Assembly (NCBI GenBank): GCA_039931065.1
Contig: JBDTSP010000005.1
Span: forward strand, 62,001-126,000
Length of the DNA stretch: 64,000 nucleotides
Direction: 5' to 3'
Source of the DNA: CADEED01 sp039931065
GTDB taxonomy: Bacteria; Pseudomonadota; Gammaproteobacteria; Steroidobacterales; Steroidobacteraceae
The notes below the pieces were generated by a model. The model searched no databases. It was not told where the DNA came from and worked only from the letters and a program-made list of their open reading frames with translations. A program made the translations under genes and the position numbers. Shown piece by piece: positions 25,610 through 34,274 of the stretch. Position 1 is the first letter of the stretch. Every line of letters starts with the position of its first letter.

Positions 25610-26854
25610 TCATGGGGTCCGCGCGAAGATCAACGACGTGTTGATTCCGCCGAACGCAAAGTTGTTGTTCATTGCAATGCCGATGTCGAGCTCGCGCCCA
25701 TCACCCTGTAGATAGTCCAGGTCGCCGCAGCGTTCATCGACGGTGTGCAGGTTGCGCGTCGGCGCGAACCATCCGCCGTGCATCATCTTGATCGTCGCCC
25801 AACTCTCGAGCGCCCCGCAGGCGCCGAGAGTGTGGCCGAAGTGCCCCTTGAGCGAACTCACCGGCGCTTTCTGCCCGAACACGCGGAACGTGGCCTGCGA
25901 TTCGGCGATGTCGCCATGTTCGGTCGCGGTGCCGTGCGCGTTGATGTACTTCACGGCGGATTCGTCGATGCCTGCGTCCGCCATCGCCATGCGCATGACG
26001 CGTTCCATGGTGTTGGTGTTCGGATGCGTCACGTGGTCGCCGTCGGAATTGGAGGCGAAGCCGATGATCTCCGCATAGATGCGCGCGCCGCGGGCCAGCG
26101 CCCGTTCGCGCTCCTCGAGCACCAGTGAACAGGCGCCCTCGCCGATGACCAGCCCGTCGCGCGCCTGGTCGAACGGCGCCGGCGTGGTCTTCGGGGCATC
26201 GTTGCGCGTGGAGGTGGCGTACAAGGTGTCGAACACCGCAGCTTCCGACACGCACAACTCTTCGCCGCCACCCGCGACCATCGCGTCCTGCAATCCGAAA
26301 CGGATCGCCTCGTACGCGTAGCCGATGCCCTGACTACCCGAGGTGCAGGCGCTGGAGGTGGGAATGACGCGACCCTTCAACCCGAAATACACGCCGATAT
26401 TCACCGCCGTGGTGTGGCCCATCATGCGGATGTAGGTGGTCGCGTTGATGTTGCCGGACTTGCCTGTGTTCAGCATGTCGCCGAAGTCGCGGATCGCATC
26501 GGTGCTGCCGGTGCTCGACCCGTACGCGACGCCAACGCGACCGGATCTCAGGAACGCCGTGTCTTCCTTGAGCCCGGCATCTTCGAGCGCGACTTCGCTC
26601 GAGCGCACCGCCATCTGCGCGACGCGGCCCATGGTGCGCGTGGTCTTGCGGGTGTAGTGAGGCGGCAGCGTGAAGTTGGTCACCGGAGCGGCGAGCCGCG
26701 TGAGCAGGTCGTTGTACTGCTCCCATTCCGGCATACGCTGCACGCCGCTCGCGCCCTCACGCAGATTCTTTTCGATCTCCGGCCAGCTCTGGCCGAGCGA
26801 GGTGACGCCGGACATGCCGGTGACCACGACTCGCCGCAGGGAAATGGCGCTCAT
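25610..26854 (-). CDS. aryl polyene beta-ketoacyl-ACP synthase (KS, FabF-like)
   Basis: The 414-residue thiolase-fold enzyme has the complete Cys-His-His triad: Cys170 in TSSACTSGSQG, His307 in NAHGTATEHGD and His341 in KGHFGHTLGACG. It would condense malonyl-ACP onto the growing polyene. FabF-like synthases of this kind are core parts of type II polyketide machinery for aryl polyenes. The adjacent genes upstream encode the ketoreductase and a dehydratase, with no gap between KR stop and KS start. A second KS with its chain-length factor is in the rightward arm at 39492-41455, so division of labour is likely. Confidence 0.93.
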   Translation of the reverse strand: MSAISLRRVVVTGMSGVTSLGQSWPEIEKNLREGASGVQRMPEWEQYNDLLTRLAAPVTNFTLPPHYTRKTTRTMGRVAQMAVRSSEVALEDAGLKEDTAFLRSGRVGVAYGSSTGSTDAIRDFGDMLNTGKSGNINATTYIRMMGHTTAVNIGVYFGLKGRVIPTSSACTSGSQGIGYAYEAIRFGLQDAMVAGGGEELCVSEAAVFDTLYATSTRNDAPKTTPAPFDQARDGLVIGEGACSLVLEERERALARGARIYAEIIGFASNSDGDHVTHPNTNTMERVMRMAMADAGIDESAVKYINAHGTATEHGDIAESQATFRVFGQKAPVSSLKGHFGHTLGACGALESWATIKMMHGGWFAPTRNLHTVDERCGDLDYLQGDGRELDIGIAMNNNFAFGGINTSLIFARTP

Positions 26855-27580
26855 CTAGACCAACCCACCGTTGACGCCGATGACCTGGCGGGTGATGTAG
26901 TCCGCCTCGCGCGACATCAGGAACGCGACCACGCCTGCGACTTCCTCCGGTTCGCCGACGCGACCCGCGGGGATCATTTTGAGGGCTTCCTCGATGGGAG
27001 CGGTTGCAATCATGTCGGTGCGAATGAGTCCGGGGGCTACGCAGTTGACGGTGATCTGGCGGCTCGCCAGCTCGATGGCGAGCGCCTTGGTTGCGCCGAT
27101 GATACCCGCCTTGGCGGCCGAGTAATTCACCTGGCCGCGATTGCCCGCGACGCCGGACACGGAAGATAGGGTAACGACGCGGCCCGGCTGCCGACGGCGA
27201 ATCATCGGCATGATGACCGGCTGCATCACGTTGTAAAAACCGTTCAGGTTGGTATCGAGAACCTGGTCCCAGTCCTCGCCGGTCAGTGCCGGGAATGCAC
27301 CGTCGCGGGCAATTCCGGCGTTGCAGACCACGCCGTAATACGCGCCATGCGCGCCGATGTCCGCGGTCAAAACCGCGGCGGCGGCCGCGCGGTCGGTGAC
27401 ATCGAAGTGCAGCACCCGGGCGGAAGCGCCCGCCGACGTCAGATCCGCAAACGTCGCGTCGAGCGCCGACGATGACGCGCGGCCGTGTAGCACCAGCGCG
27501 AACCCGGCCTTGGCGAGACGCAACGCGATGGCCCGGCCGATGCCGCGACTCGACCCGGTGACGAGGATGGTTTCAGCCAC
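26855..27580 (-). CDS. 3-ketoacyl-ACP reductase (FabG-like, ApeQ-type)
   Basis: The 241-residue short-chain dehydrogenase has the NADPH-binding TGSSRGIGRA motif near the N-terminus, the NAG motif (VCNAGIARDGAF), catalytic Ser in TLSSVSG and the YSAAKAG active-site Tyr-Lys. It reduces the beta-keto group after each elongation in polyene synthesis. It is the only ketoreductase seen in the cluster, so it must serve both ketosynthases. It overlaps the dehydratase gene by 8 bases. Confidence 0.94.
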   Translation of the reverse strand: MAETILVTGSSRGIGRAIALRLAKAGFALVLHGRASSSALDATFADLTSAGASARVLHFDVTDRAAAAAVLTADIGAHGAYYGVVCNAGIARDGAFPALTGEDWDQVLDTNLNGFYNVMQPVIMPMIRRRQPGRVVTLSSVSGVAGNRGQVNYSAAKAGIIGATKALAIELASRQITVNCVAPGLIRTDMIATAPIEEALKMIPAGRVGEPEEVAGVVAFLMSREADYITRQVIGVNGGLV

Positions 27581-28046
27581 CGGTGCTTTCCCGCTTGGGA
27601 AGGAACTGACGAATGTCGCGCGGGCGATAAGCCTTGAGCGTGCACTCGGCGATGCGCTGGCCGTGAGCGCTCAGCGTGCAGTTGTACGCAGCGAAGTCTT
27701 CTTCGTCGCGCAACGCCAGGCGGGCCTCGACGATGAGCCGGGTGCCGAACGGGATGGTTTCGAGCATGCATCGATAATAGCGCGAGCCGATCAGCAACCC
27801 GATGGAGGCTCGTTCGCCGCGTTGCGCCTGTTCGATACCGCCGAACGCCGCCGCCGCCTGTGCCATGTATTCGATGCCAACCCAGCCAGGAATGCCGTGA
27901 GCATCGGCGAAAGTGCCCGCCGGGCCCGTGGTGAGACTGGCCCGCAGCCAGTCCTCGCCGTATTCGTCGATCGATTCGAGCAGGCTCATCGCGCCACGAT
28001 GCGGCACCAGCTCCTCCACGCGATAAGAGACGCCCAGCCGCAGCAT
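27573..28046 (-). CDS. ApeP-type 3-hydroxyacyl-ACP dehydratase (hotdog fold)
   Basis: The 157-residue protein starts with VEELVPHRGAMSLLESI, the ApeP family signature, and has the hot-dog helix GIEYMAQAAAAFGG with the probable catalytic Glu. In the studied Xenorhabdus system, ApeP pairs with ApeI to dehydrate the 3-hydroxy intermediates. A second ApeP-like gene is at 41452-41868. This copy is coupled to the ketoreductase gene and separated by 2 bases from the DUF3261 gene upstream. Confidence 0.9.
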   Translation of the reverse strand: MLRLGVSYRVEELVPHRGAMSLLESIDEYGEDWLRASLTTGPAGTFADAHGIPGWVGIEYMAQAAAAFGGIEQAQRGERASIGLLIGSRYYRCMLETIPFGTRLIVEARLALRDEEDFAAYNCTLSAHGQRIAECTLKAYRPRDIRQFLPKRESTGG

Positions 28047-28048
28047 TG

Positions 28049-28591
28049 TTAGTTAGGCGAGACCGAGGTGTCGATCGTCAGAGAATAGTCGAACTCGAAG
28101 TTCACGAACCACAGCCGGCTGTTCCACGGATCACCGTGCGTGTAATGCACCTCGGCGATCAGCGCATCCCCGCGCCGCAGGCGCCGCACTCCCGCGAAGG
28201 GTTCGGTGACCTCGAGGCCCGCCTTGCCGAAAGACTTCTGCACGGCAGGCAGCGGCCACAACGCCAGCTGCACGTCGGCGAGCACGCGTTCCGGATCGAC
28301 GTTGTCAGGGACGAAAGTACTCTTCTGGGCGCTGACCGCGGTACCGTTCCAGCTCACCGTGAACAGCCGCTGGCCGGTTGCGGTGAGCCCAACTACCTTG
28401 AGACTGGTGGCATCGAGCTGGATCGCGGTCGAGAGCGTCATCGCACGCGCGCCATAGACCGCGTGGATCACCTGCGAGGCTGTGCGGGGACTCAAATCGC
28501 CGGGCGCCGCGAGCGGGACTTTCGCTGTGTGCTGTACCTGGGTCGCACAGCCGGTAAGCAACACGGCCAGGAAAAGGAAAATCCTATTCAT
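28049..28591 (-). CDS. DUF3261 lipoprotein of aryl polyene clusters
   Basis: The 180-residue protein begins MNRIFLFLAVLLTGCATQ with a clear lipobox (LTGC, Cys15). The rest is a beta-rich domain with LRRGDALIAEVHYTHGDPWNSRLWFVNFEFDYSL. DUF3261 lipoproteins recur in aryl polyene clusters beside LolA-like and MMPL exporters, so it is thought to help place the lipid-linked pigment in the outer membrane. The biochemical role is not established. It overlaps the exporter gene by 8 bases. Confidence 0.85.
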   Translation of the reverse strand: MNRIFLFLAVLLTGCATQVQHTAKVPLAAPGDLSPRTASQVIHAVYGARAMTLSTAIQLDATSLKVVGLTATGQRLFTVSWNGTAVSAQKSTFVPDNVDPERVLADVQLALWPLPAVQKSFGKAGLEVTEPFAGVRRLRRGDALIAEVHYTHGDPWNSRLWFVNFEFDYSLTIDTSVSPN

Positions 28592-30956
28592 GGCGGGGCT
28601 TGCTGGCCACGGCGATGAGGAACGTGAACGCGACGCCGAGCGCGACTGTGATACCGATGGAGCGCACGAAGGGCACCGAGGAAAACCCGAGCAGGCCGAA
28701 TGATATCAGCGTGGTCGTCATAGACAGGAACACCGCTAGCACCGCCTGCTGACTGCGTCCTTCCCGCAAGATGATGGCGTAATCGACGCCGAGTCCGAGC
28801 ACCAGCAGCAACGACAACACGTGGAACAGATTCACGGGCTCGTGCAGGAAGCCAAGCGCGGCCAGTGTGAGCACGAGCCCTGAGGCCGCCGGCAGCGCGG
28901 TGCGTACCGCCGCTCCACTGCGATAGAACACGAGCAGGCAGGCGAGCATCACGCCAATGACCACCAGCATCAGCCAGCTCGCGATGCGTCGGTATTCGCC
29001 GAGCACGCTCGAGATATCCGCCACCTGGTCGACGTAACGCACCCCCGGCACCGACTCGACCTCCTGCTGCACGGACTGCGGCGCGGTATTGCCGTCGAGC
29101 AGCACCACCGCTGCGTTGTCTTTACCCAGCGTGCCTAACCACAGGTGGCGTACGGGCGCGGAGAGCGGGCTCGCCAGCCACAACGCAGGCGTCAGCGCCT
29201 TCCCGCGGGTCGCATCGAAAGCCGCGCGTCGCGTCTCGATCACCGCAGGCGCGAAGCCGAGCTTCCGCATGACGTGGGTCAGAGCGCCGTCGTCGCCGTA
29301 GACCTGCTGTTCGAGCAGCAGGCGATCGCGCTGCTGCCGCTCGAGCGAGACCAGGCTCGGGCTCACGCTCATGTGTCCCGTGATACTGCCTGCGCGTTCG
29401 AGCTTCGCGAACACGGGTTCGAGCGCCTCGAGTTTCTGCAACACCAGCTCGGGGGTCGCGGCGGAAACCAGCACGAAACGCGTGTCGAAGCCCACGCCTA
29501 ACAAAGTGCGCACGCGCTTTTCGGCTGCGACGAGTTCAGGCGGCGGGCGCTGCAGCGCCCGCACGTCGTCGCGCGGCGTCAACATCGTGAGACCCCAGAC
29601 CGCGACCGCCACCGACATCGCGAGCAAGGCCCAGACGGCGGGGCGCGGCAACAGTGTCAGGGGCTGAAACCGCGCGAGGCGCGCCACCCAGTGCGGCACG
29701 GCGCGTGGCGGTTTCGTGCCTTCGAGCCGCAGACGCCGGAACACGACGCTCAACGCAGCCAATACGCCGGGATAAAGCAGGATGACGATTGCGCACGCGG
29801 TCGCGAGGCCGACCGCGGAGAACAGCGCGATCTGCCGCAGCCCGGGAATCGGTGCGACCAGCAGGGTCATGTATCCGGCGACCGTGGTCGTGCAACCGAG
29901 GATCAGCGCGGGGACGATGTTGTGCGGCGTAGTCTCGCCCGATCGCGATGGCATGCGGTTGACGAAGTAGTGCAACGCGTAGTCGACCGACACACCGATC
30001 AGGCTGGTACCGAACGTGAGCGTGAGGATATGAACCTGTCCGAAGGCGTATTGGCACGCGGTTATCGCCGCCAGAGTCGCGACGCCGATCGTCAGCAGTG
30101 TCACGAGCAACGGGCGCAACTGGCGGAACACCAGCACGATGAGAACTACGACGGCCAGCAGATCGACGCCGCCGAAGGTCGTGACTTCCGCCTGGGCTTT
30201 GGAAGCCGCCGCGGCCGCATGCAGGATGACGCCCGATCCGGCGGTCTCGGCATCGGCCGAAACTCCCAGCGCCGCGGCGCGCGCGGCCGCGATGGCGTCG
30301 GTCACCTTCTCCTGTGTCTCGGTGCGATAAGGATCCTGAGCGGTGGTTGCACGCACCACCGTCCAGTGCCGCCCTTCGCCGCTGACGGCGAGGATGTCTC
30401 CTTCGAGCCGCGCCTTTCCCGAACCCGGCAGCGCTTCGGCGAACGCCGCTGACGCGAGCCCCAGCGGATCGTCCGAGATGCCGAACGGGCGCGTGAAACC
30501 CAGCGGCGTATAGGCCGCGCGCAACGCGTCGCGCTCGAGCGCCGGTACATCCTGTTCAAGTTGATCGCGCTGTCGCGCCGACAGCAGCGCGCCGCGGATC
30601 GGACGCTCGGCCCGCGCGGCACTGATGTAGCGATCGTCGACGACGAAATCCACACGCGCGAACGCTCCGGACCGGGCCAGCGTATTTGCGAACGCAAGCC
30701 CGGTGGTGCGTAACCGCTCGCGATCGGCGATGCCGACCACGAACACCAATTCGCGGCTCGAGCGGTCGGCGAAGCGTTTGACAGCGTCGAGCTGCACCCG
30801 GTTTTCGGCGGTGGCCGGCAACAGCGCCAGCAGGTTGGTCTCGATGCGCAGGCTCGGTGCGACCACGAACGCGAACGCGCCTAACAAGACGGCGACGCCG
30901 CTCAGCGCCAGCCAGAAACCCGGTGTCCGCGCGGATTGTGGCGTGACGTCGGTCAC
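28584..30956 (-). CDS. MMPL/RND-family exporter of the aryl polyene cluster
   Basis: The 790-residue membrane protein has about twelve transmembrane helices in two repeats, each with a large periplasmic loop after the first helix, as in MMPL/RND lipid exporters. Segments such as FGTSLIGVSVDYALHYF and LVLGLGVDYAIILREG carry the conserved acidic residues of the proton relay in each half. The start is a GTG at 30956, four bases after the LolA-like stop. It probably moves the pigment lipid across the inner membrane. Confidence 0.93.
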   Translation of the reverse strand: MTDVTPQSARTPGFWLALSGVAVLLGAFAFVVAPSLRIETNLLALLPATAENRVQLDAVKRFADRSSRELVFVVGIADRERLRTTGLAFANTLARSGAFARVDFVVDDRYISAARAERPIRGALLSARQRDQLEQDVPALERDALRAAYTPLGFTRPFGISDDPLGLASAAFAEALPGSGKARLEGDILAVSGEGRHWTVVRATTAQDPYRTETQEKVTDAIAAARAAALGVSADAETAGSGVILHAAAAASKAQAEVTTFGGVDLLAVVVLIVLVFRQLRPLLVTLLTIGVATLAAITACQYAFGQVHILTLTFGTSLIGVSVDYALHYFVNRMPSRSGETTPHNIVPALILGCTTTVAGYMTLLVAPIPGLRQIALFSAVGLATACAIVILLYPGVLAALSVVFRRLRLEGTKPPRAVPHWVARLARFQPLTLLPRPAVWALLAMSVAVAVWGLTMLTPRDDVRALQRPPPELVAAEKRVRTLLGVGFDTRFVLVSAATPELVLQKLEALEPVFAKLERAGSITGHMSVSPSLVSLERQQRDRLLLEQQVYGDDGALTHVMRKLGFAPAVIETRRAAFDATRGKALTPALWLASPLSAPVRHLWLGTLGKDNAAVVLLDGNTAPQSVQQEVESVPGVRYVDQVADISSVLGEYRRIASWLMLVVIGVMLACLLVFYRSGAAVRTALPAASGLVLTLAALGFLHEPVNLFHVLSLLLVLGLGVDYAIILREGRSQQAVLAVFLSMTTTLISFGLLGFSSVPFVRSIGITVALGVAFTFLIAVASKPRHE

Positions 30957-30960
30957 GGCG

Positions 30961-31611
30961 TCAGAAGCGGCGACGTTCGTCCGCCGTCATCCCGGCCGGA
31001 TCGTATGACACGCCTGTAAGGATGATTTCCGAGCGGTCGCCGTTGCCATCTTCGAGCACCACGCGTTCGACGGTTGCGCCGCCGCTCACGATGGCCTGTC
31101 GGAATACGCTGCCGAGCGCCTCGGCGCGCGGCTTGAGCCCGAGCACCCAGCCGGCGCCACGCGCCTCGCCGTACAACTCGAAGTCGTGCGACAAAGCGCC
31201 AATGTCGAGCGCGAACAAGGCGAAGAACACGCGCGACACCACCGCCAGCGCCGGCTGTTCGGAAGCCTTGATGGTCAAGGTGACGCCGCCGTCGTCGCGC
31301 TGCGTGATGCCGGATTCGGCCAGCAGGAACTGCGAGTCGAAAGGTAGTTCGGTGTGCCACTCGATGCCGGCTTCGCGCGCGAACAGGAATTGGCCGGACG
31401 ATTGCAACGGCTGGGCAAGATCGGCCAGGTAACGGCGCTGCACGAACTTGCCACGCACGGCGCGCGCCTTTTCGAGCGACAACGCCGTGGGCCGCGTAAG
31501 CGTAGCGAGCTCCGCCGCGCTCGCGGGATGCGCGAACACCGCGTCGGCGCCCTTCGCGGGCCCGGCGGCACACAGCAGCGCGACCAACAACCCGCGGCCG
31601 AAGTTCTTCAC
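30961..31611 (-). CDS. LolA-like outer membrane lipoprotein carrier
   Basis: I place the start at the GTG at 31611, which overlaps the upstream thioesterase stop (GTGA); upstream of it the same frame is a shadow of other genes. The 216-residue product has a signal peptide (KNFGRGLLVALLCAAGPAKGAD) and a LolA-type half-barrel sequence (ARAVRGKFVQRRYL, GQFLFAREAGIEWHT). LolA homologues are constant members of aryl polyene clusters and presumably carry the lipid-linked pigment through the periplasm to the outer membrane. Confidence 0.87.
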   Translation of the reverse strand: MKNFGRGLLVALLCAAGPAKGADAVFAHPASAAELATLTRPTALSLEKARAVRGKFVQRRYLADLAQPLQSSGQFLFAREAGIEWHTELPFDSQFLLAESGITQRDDGGVTLTIKASEQPALAVVSRVFFALFALDIGALSHDFELYGEARGAGWVLGLKPRAEALGSVFRQAIVSGGATVERVVLEDGNGDRSEIILTGVSYDPAGMTADERRRF

Positions 31612-32027
31612 TCCACACCCAGACGCTGAAAGATGATCTCGGGCGAGCGCAGGCACATCTCGTGTGTCTTCATGTCGACCGCGACCTGGATGCTGGTGCC
31701 CTTGCAGACGCGCAGACCAGAGACGGCATCCGTGACCAGGTAGTCGATGCGCAGCCGGTATTCCCATTCGCGCAACGACGCCTTCACCGCAAGTTTTTCC
31801 GCGAACCGCGCTGCTTTCACGTAACGCAGGTGCAGATCGATCACCGGCCAGGAGTAACCGGACAGGGCCATCTGGTCGTAGTTGTAGTTGAACGTTTCGA
31901 GCAGGGCGCAACGCGCGATCTCGAAATACTTGGTGTAGTTGCCGTGCCAGACGATGCCGACCGGATCGAGATCGTGAAACGGCACCTGCACCGTGATGCT
32001 GTGGGACTTGAGCGCGGGAACGGTCAT
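31608..32027 (-). CDS. acyl-CoA/ACP thioesterase (4-hydroxybenzoyl-CoA thioesterase family)
   Basis: The 139-residue hotdog protein has VPFHDLDPVGIVWHGNYTKYFE near the N-terminus, the family's catalytic Asp region (DLDPxGIVWHGNY). It would hydrolyse or edit thioesters on the aryl polyene ACP, possibly releasing stalled chains. It overlaps the glycosyltransferase stop upstream by 4 bases and the LolA-like start downstream, so translation is coupled through the operon. Confidence 0.9.
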   Translation of the reverse strand: MTVPALKSHSITVQVPFHDLDPVGIVWHGNYTKYFEIARCALLETFNYNYDQMALSGYSWPVIDLHLRYVKAARFAEKLAVKASLREWEYRLRIDYLVTDAVSGLRVCKGTSIQVAVDMKTHEMCLRSPEIIFQRLGVE

Positions 32028-32764
32028 GAACGGATGTTACGCGCCAGCAGCATGGGCAGCCGCCGCAACATGCCGAAGAAGAGCCGGGTATGCATCCACG
32101 AGATGCGTACGTTGTCGCGCCACATCTTGAAGTGCGAGACGCCGTCGGTTGGATAAACCACGTACGTGGGCATCGACACCACCGGCATGCCGGCCCACAC
32201 AGCGCGCACCAGGATTTCCGGATCGAATTCCATGCGGCTGCCGAAACTCGCGTGTTTCGCGAGATCGAGGATCGGGGCGAGTGGATAGACGCGAAAGCCG
32301 CACATTGCGTCTTCGATGCGCGTGGAGAGGGTATTGATGCGTACCCACAACGTGGTGAACTTGCGGCCGATGCGGCGCGAGGCAGGCGCGCTTGCGTCGA
32401 ACACCGGCACACCGGTGACGACCGCCGTCGGGCTTTCCTGCGCCAGCGTCGCCATGCGTGGTATCGCCGCGAAATCGTGCTGGCCATCAGCGTCGATCTG
32501 CAGAGCGTGGGTGCAGCCGGCCGCGTGCGCCGCCTTGAACCCGGCCAACACGGCAATGCCCTTGCCGCGATTCACGGGATTTCGAATCAGTCTGAGCCAG
32601 CCAGCTTCGTTCGCCGCCAGATCGTCGAGCACCGGCGCGCAGCGCGCGTCGCTGCCGTCATCGACGAGCCAGCATTCGTAGCCATGCACCTTGAGGGCCG
32701 CAACGGTCTGCCGAATCGCATGCTCGTGATTAAAGAACGGAACGATCAGTGCCAGCCGCATCAT
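32024..32764 (-). CDS. family 2 glycosyltransferase of the aryl polyene cluster
   Basis: The 246-residue GT-A enzyme begins MMRLALIVPFFNHEHAIRQTV, with the nucleotide-binding VDDGSD and the metal-binding QIDADGQHD. It is similar to dolichol-phosphate-mannose-synthase-like transferases (ALKVHGYECWLVDDG, MCGFRVYP). It probably adds a sugar linker between pigment and lipid. Its start lies inside the 3' end of the ApeI-like gene (35-base overlap). Confidence 0.9.
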   Translation of the reverse strand: MMRLALIVPFFNHEHAIRQTVAALKVHGYECWLVDDGSDARCAPVLDDLAANEAGWLRLIRNPVNRGKGIAVLAGFKAAHAAGCTHALQIDADGQHDFAAIPRMATLAQESPTAVVTGVPVFDASAPASRRIGRKFTTLWVRINTLSTRIEDAMCGFRVYPLAPILDLAKHASFGSRMEFDPEILVRAVWAGMPVVSMPTYVVYPTDGVSHFKMWRDNVRISWMHTRLFFGMLRRLPMLLARNIRS

Positions 32765-33128
32765 CCGTGAATTCTATGCGTCCGCTCGAGCAGGCAGTAC
32801 CGGCTCGAAGATAAGTGAATGCCACGCTGCGACCGTCGACGGCGCGCGTGAGATCGAGCGTGAGCTCGACCGGTGGCTGGACGATGGCGAGGAACTTGAG
32901 CGAGCGCAGCGCCTGGAACCGCGCTGGCAGCGTGAATTCGGCGCGCGCGATGCGCACGGCCCAGTCGATTTGCGCGACCGCAGGCAGGATGGGCGTGTCG
33001 GGAAAGTGGCCGTTGAAGGCGGCGAGATCGGCGGTGATATCGAGGGCGAGGTTCACTCGCTCGCCGCCGTCCACGGTCTGGCGAGTGCGCCGCGAGATTG
33101 TCGGTAGAAAGGCAGCCAGCGGCGTCAC
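32730..33128 (-). CDS. ApeI-type 3-hydroxyacyl-ACP dehydratase, leftward copy
   Basis: The 132-residue protein contains FNGHFPDTPILPAVAQIDW, the GHFP active-site His and the conserved Asp of the ApeI/FabZ-type dehydratases. Together with an ApeP-type subunit it would introduce the conjugated double bonds. A shorter relative is encoded in the rightward arm at 38300-38602. It overlaps the ACP stop upstream by 4 bases. Confidence 0.88.
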   Translation of the reverse strand: MTPLAAFLPTISRRTRQTVDGGERVNLALDITADLAAFNGHFPDTPILPAVAQIDWAVRIARAEFTLPARFQALRSLKFLAIVQPPVELTLDLTRAVDGRSVAFTYLRAGTACSSGRIEFTDDAAGTDRSVL

Positions 33129-33388
33129 GCCGCGGCGGGCTTGTTCTGCACCAGCGCGTGAATGGCGTTGACGGCATCGCCGACCGTGCGCACATGGCGG
33201 AACTGATCGGGCTGAATCTTGCGGCCCGTCAATTCCTTGAGGCGCAGGATCAGATCGATCGTGTCGATGCTGTCGATCTCGAGGTCGTTATAGAGATGGG
33301 CCTCGAGGGTGACCTGCGAAGGCTCGATCTCAAACAGCTCGCTCAGCACCTTGCGGAGCTGTTCGAATATTTCTTGTGTTGACTGCAC
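33125..33388 (-). CDS. acyl carrier protein, leftward arm
   Basis: I use the GTG at 33388, giving an 87-residue acidic protein; the longer open frame adds a cysteine-rich basic leader unlike an ACP. The phosphopantetheine site is Ser40 in NDLEIDSIDTIDLI, with DSI instead of the common DSL. It carries the starter or growing chain. A second ACP is in the rightward arm, and two ACPs are usual in aryl polyene systems. Confidence 0.9.
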   Translation of the reverse strand: MQSTQEIFEQLRKVLSELFEIEPSQVTLEAHLYNDLEIDSIDTIDLILRLKELTGRKIQPDQFRHVRTVGDAVNAIHALVQNKPAAA

Positions 33389-33437
33389 GATCCCATCCCT
33401 ACGAACGGCGCAAATTATATCCAATCGTCGCGCCGCG

Positions 33438-34274
33438 TCAGCCTTTGGGCCGTGTTTCCCGTCGCATTTCGCGCAGCTGTTGAGAAACGCTGACATCGAA
33501 CCAACTGGTCAGCGCCTTGGTGAGATGGCGGGCGGCCAGCGGCGGGGCCTCGTTCTTGGCGAGAAATTCGGCCACCAGGATGGGTTCGCCCACCGTGATC
33601 ACGAAATGGGCCCGGCGCGCGGGAACTCGATACCACGCGTTTCCCTTGAATAACGTGATGGGATCGCAGGTGATGGTCACCGGGCGCAGTGGCACCTGGG
33701 CGGCCAATGCGATCTGGGCCGCGCCACGCTGGAATTCGAGACCTGCGCCGGGTTTGGTGCGCGTTCCCTCGGGAAAAAGCATCAGCGAGCGGCCCGCGCG
33801 CAACGCAGCCACGCAGGCGGCGATCAGTCCTTCACCCGTGGCGTTGCTGATGTATCCCGCCCAGGAGACAGGCCAGCGCAGAAAAACGTTGTGCCACAGC
33901 GCCTGTTTCACGATGCAGTCCACTTCCGGCATCAACCCGACCAGGATCACGACGTCGATCAGGGTCGGGTGATTGGCGATTACGAACTGACCCCGTTCAC
34001 GGAGTTTTTCCCGGCCGTGGACCTCGGTGCTGACGACTCCAACCGTCTCCATGAACCACAGGAACAAACGCATGGAGACCGAAACCGCACGCTGAACGCG
34101 GGCGATTCCGCGGCGGCGATCGAGCGTAAAAAGCCTGAGCAGGGGCCAGATCGTGAACCCCAGCAGCAACGCGCCGAGGCCGAAAAATACGAATGACAGA
34201 CCGGTCCCTGCGATGCGCCACAGCCGATTCGCCGCCCCGCTCGGCGCGAAACGAGCTGGGGCGGGCTCATTCAA
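33438..34274 (-). CDS. lysophospholipid acyltransferase (PlsC-like) of the aryl polyene cluster
   Basis: The acyltransferase motifs NHPTLIDVV (HX4D) and FPEGTRT are clear, with an N-terminal membrane segment (GTGLSFVFFGLGALLLGF). I propose the TTG at 34274, which overlaps the stop of the chorismatase gene, giving 278 residues; an ATG at 34328 would add 18 residues inside the upstream gene. It would acylate the glycerolipid that anchors the pigment. It is read together with the chorismatase and ACP genes. Confidence 0.88.
   Translation of the reverse strand: MNEPAPARFAPSGAANRLWRIAGTGLSFVFFGLGALLLGFTIWPLLRLFTLDRRRGIARVQRAVSVSMRLFLWFMETVGVVSTEVHGREKLRERGQFVIANHPTLIDVVILVGLMPEVDCIVKQALWHNVFLRWPVSWAGYISNATGEGLIAACVAALRAGRSLMLFPEGTRTKPGAGLEFQRGAAQIALAAQVPLRPVTITCDPITLFKGNAWYRVPARRAHFVITVGEPILVAEFLAKNEAPPLAARHLTKALTSWFDVSVSQQLREMRRETRPKG

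Noticed and set aside
28816..28829. ACACGTGGAACAG as a third parS site
   Set aside because: Only the right half fits; the left half does not form the palindrome.
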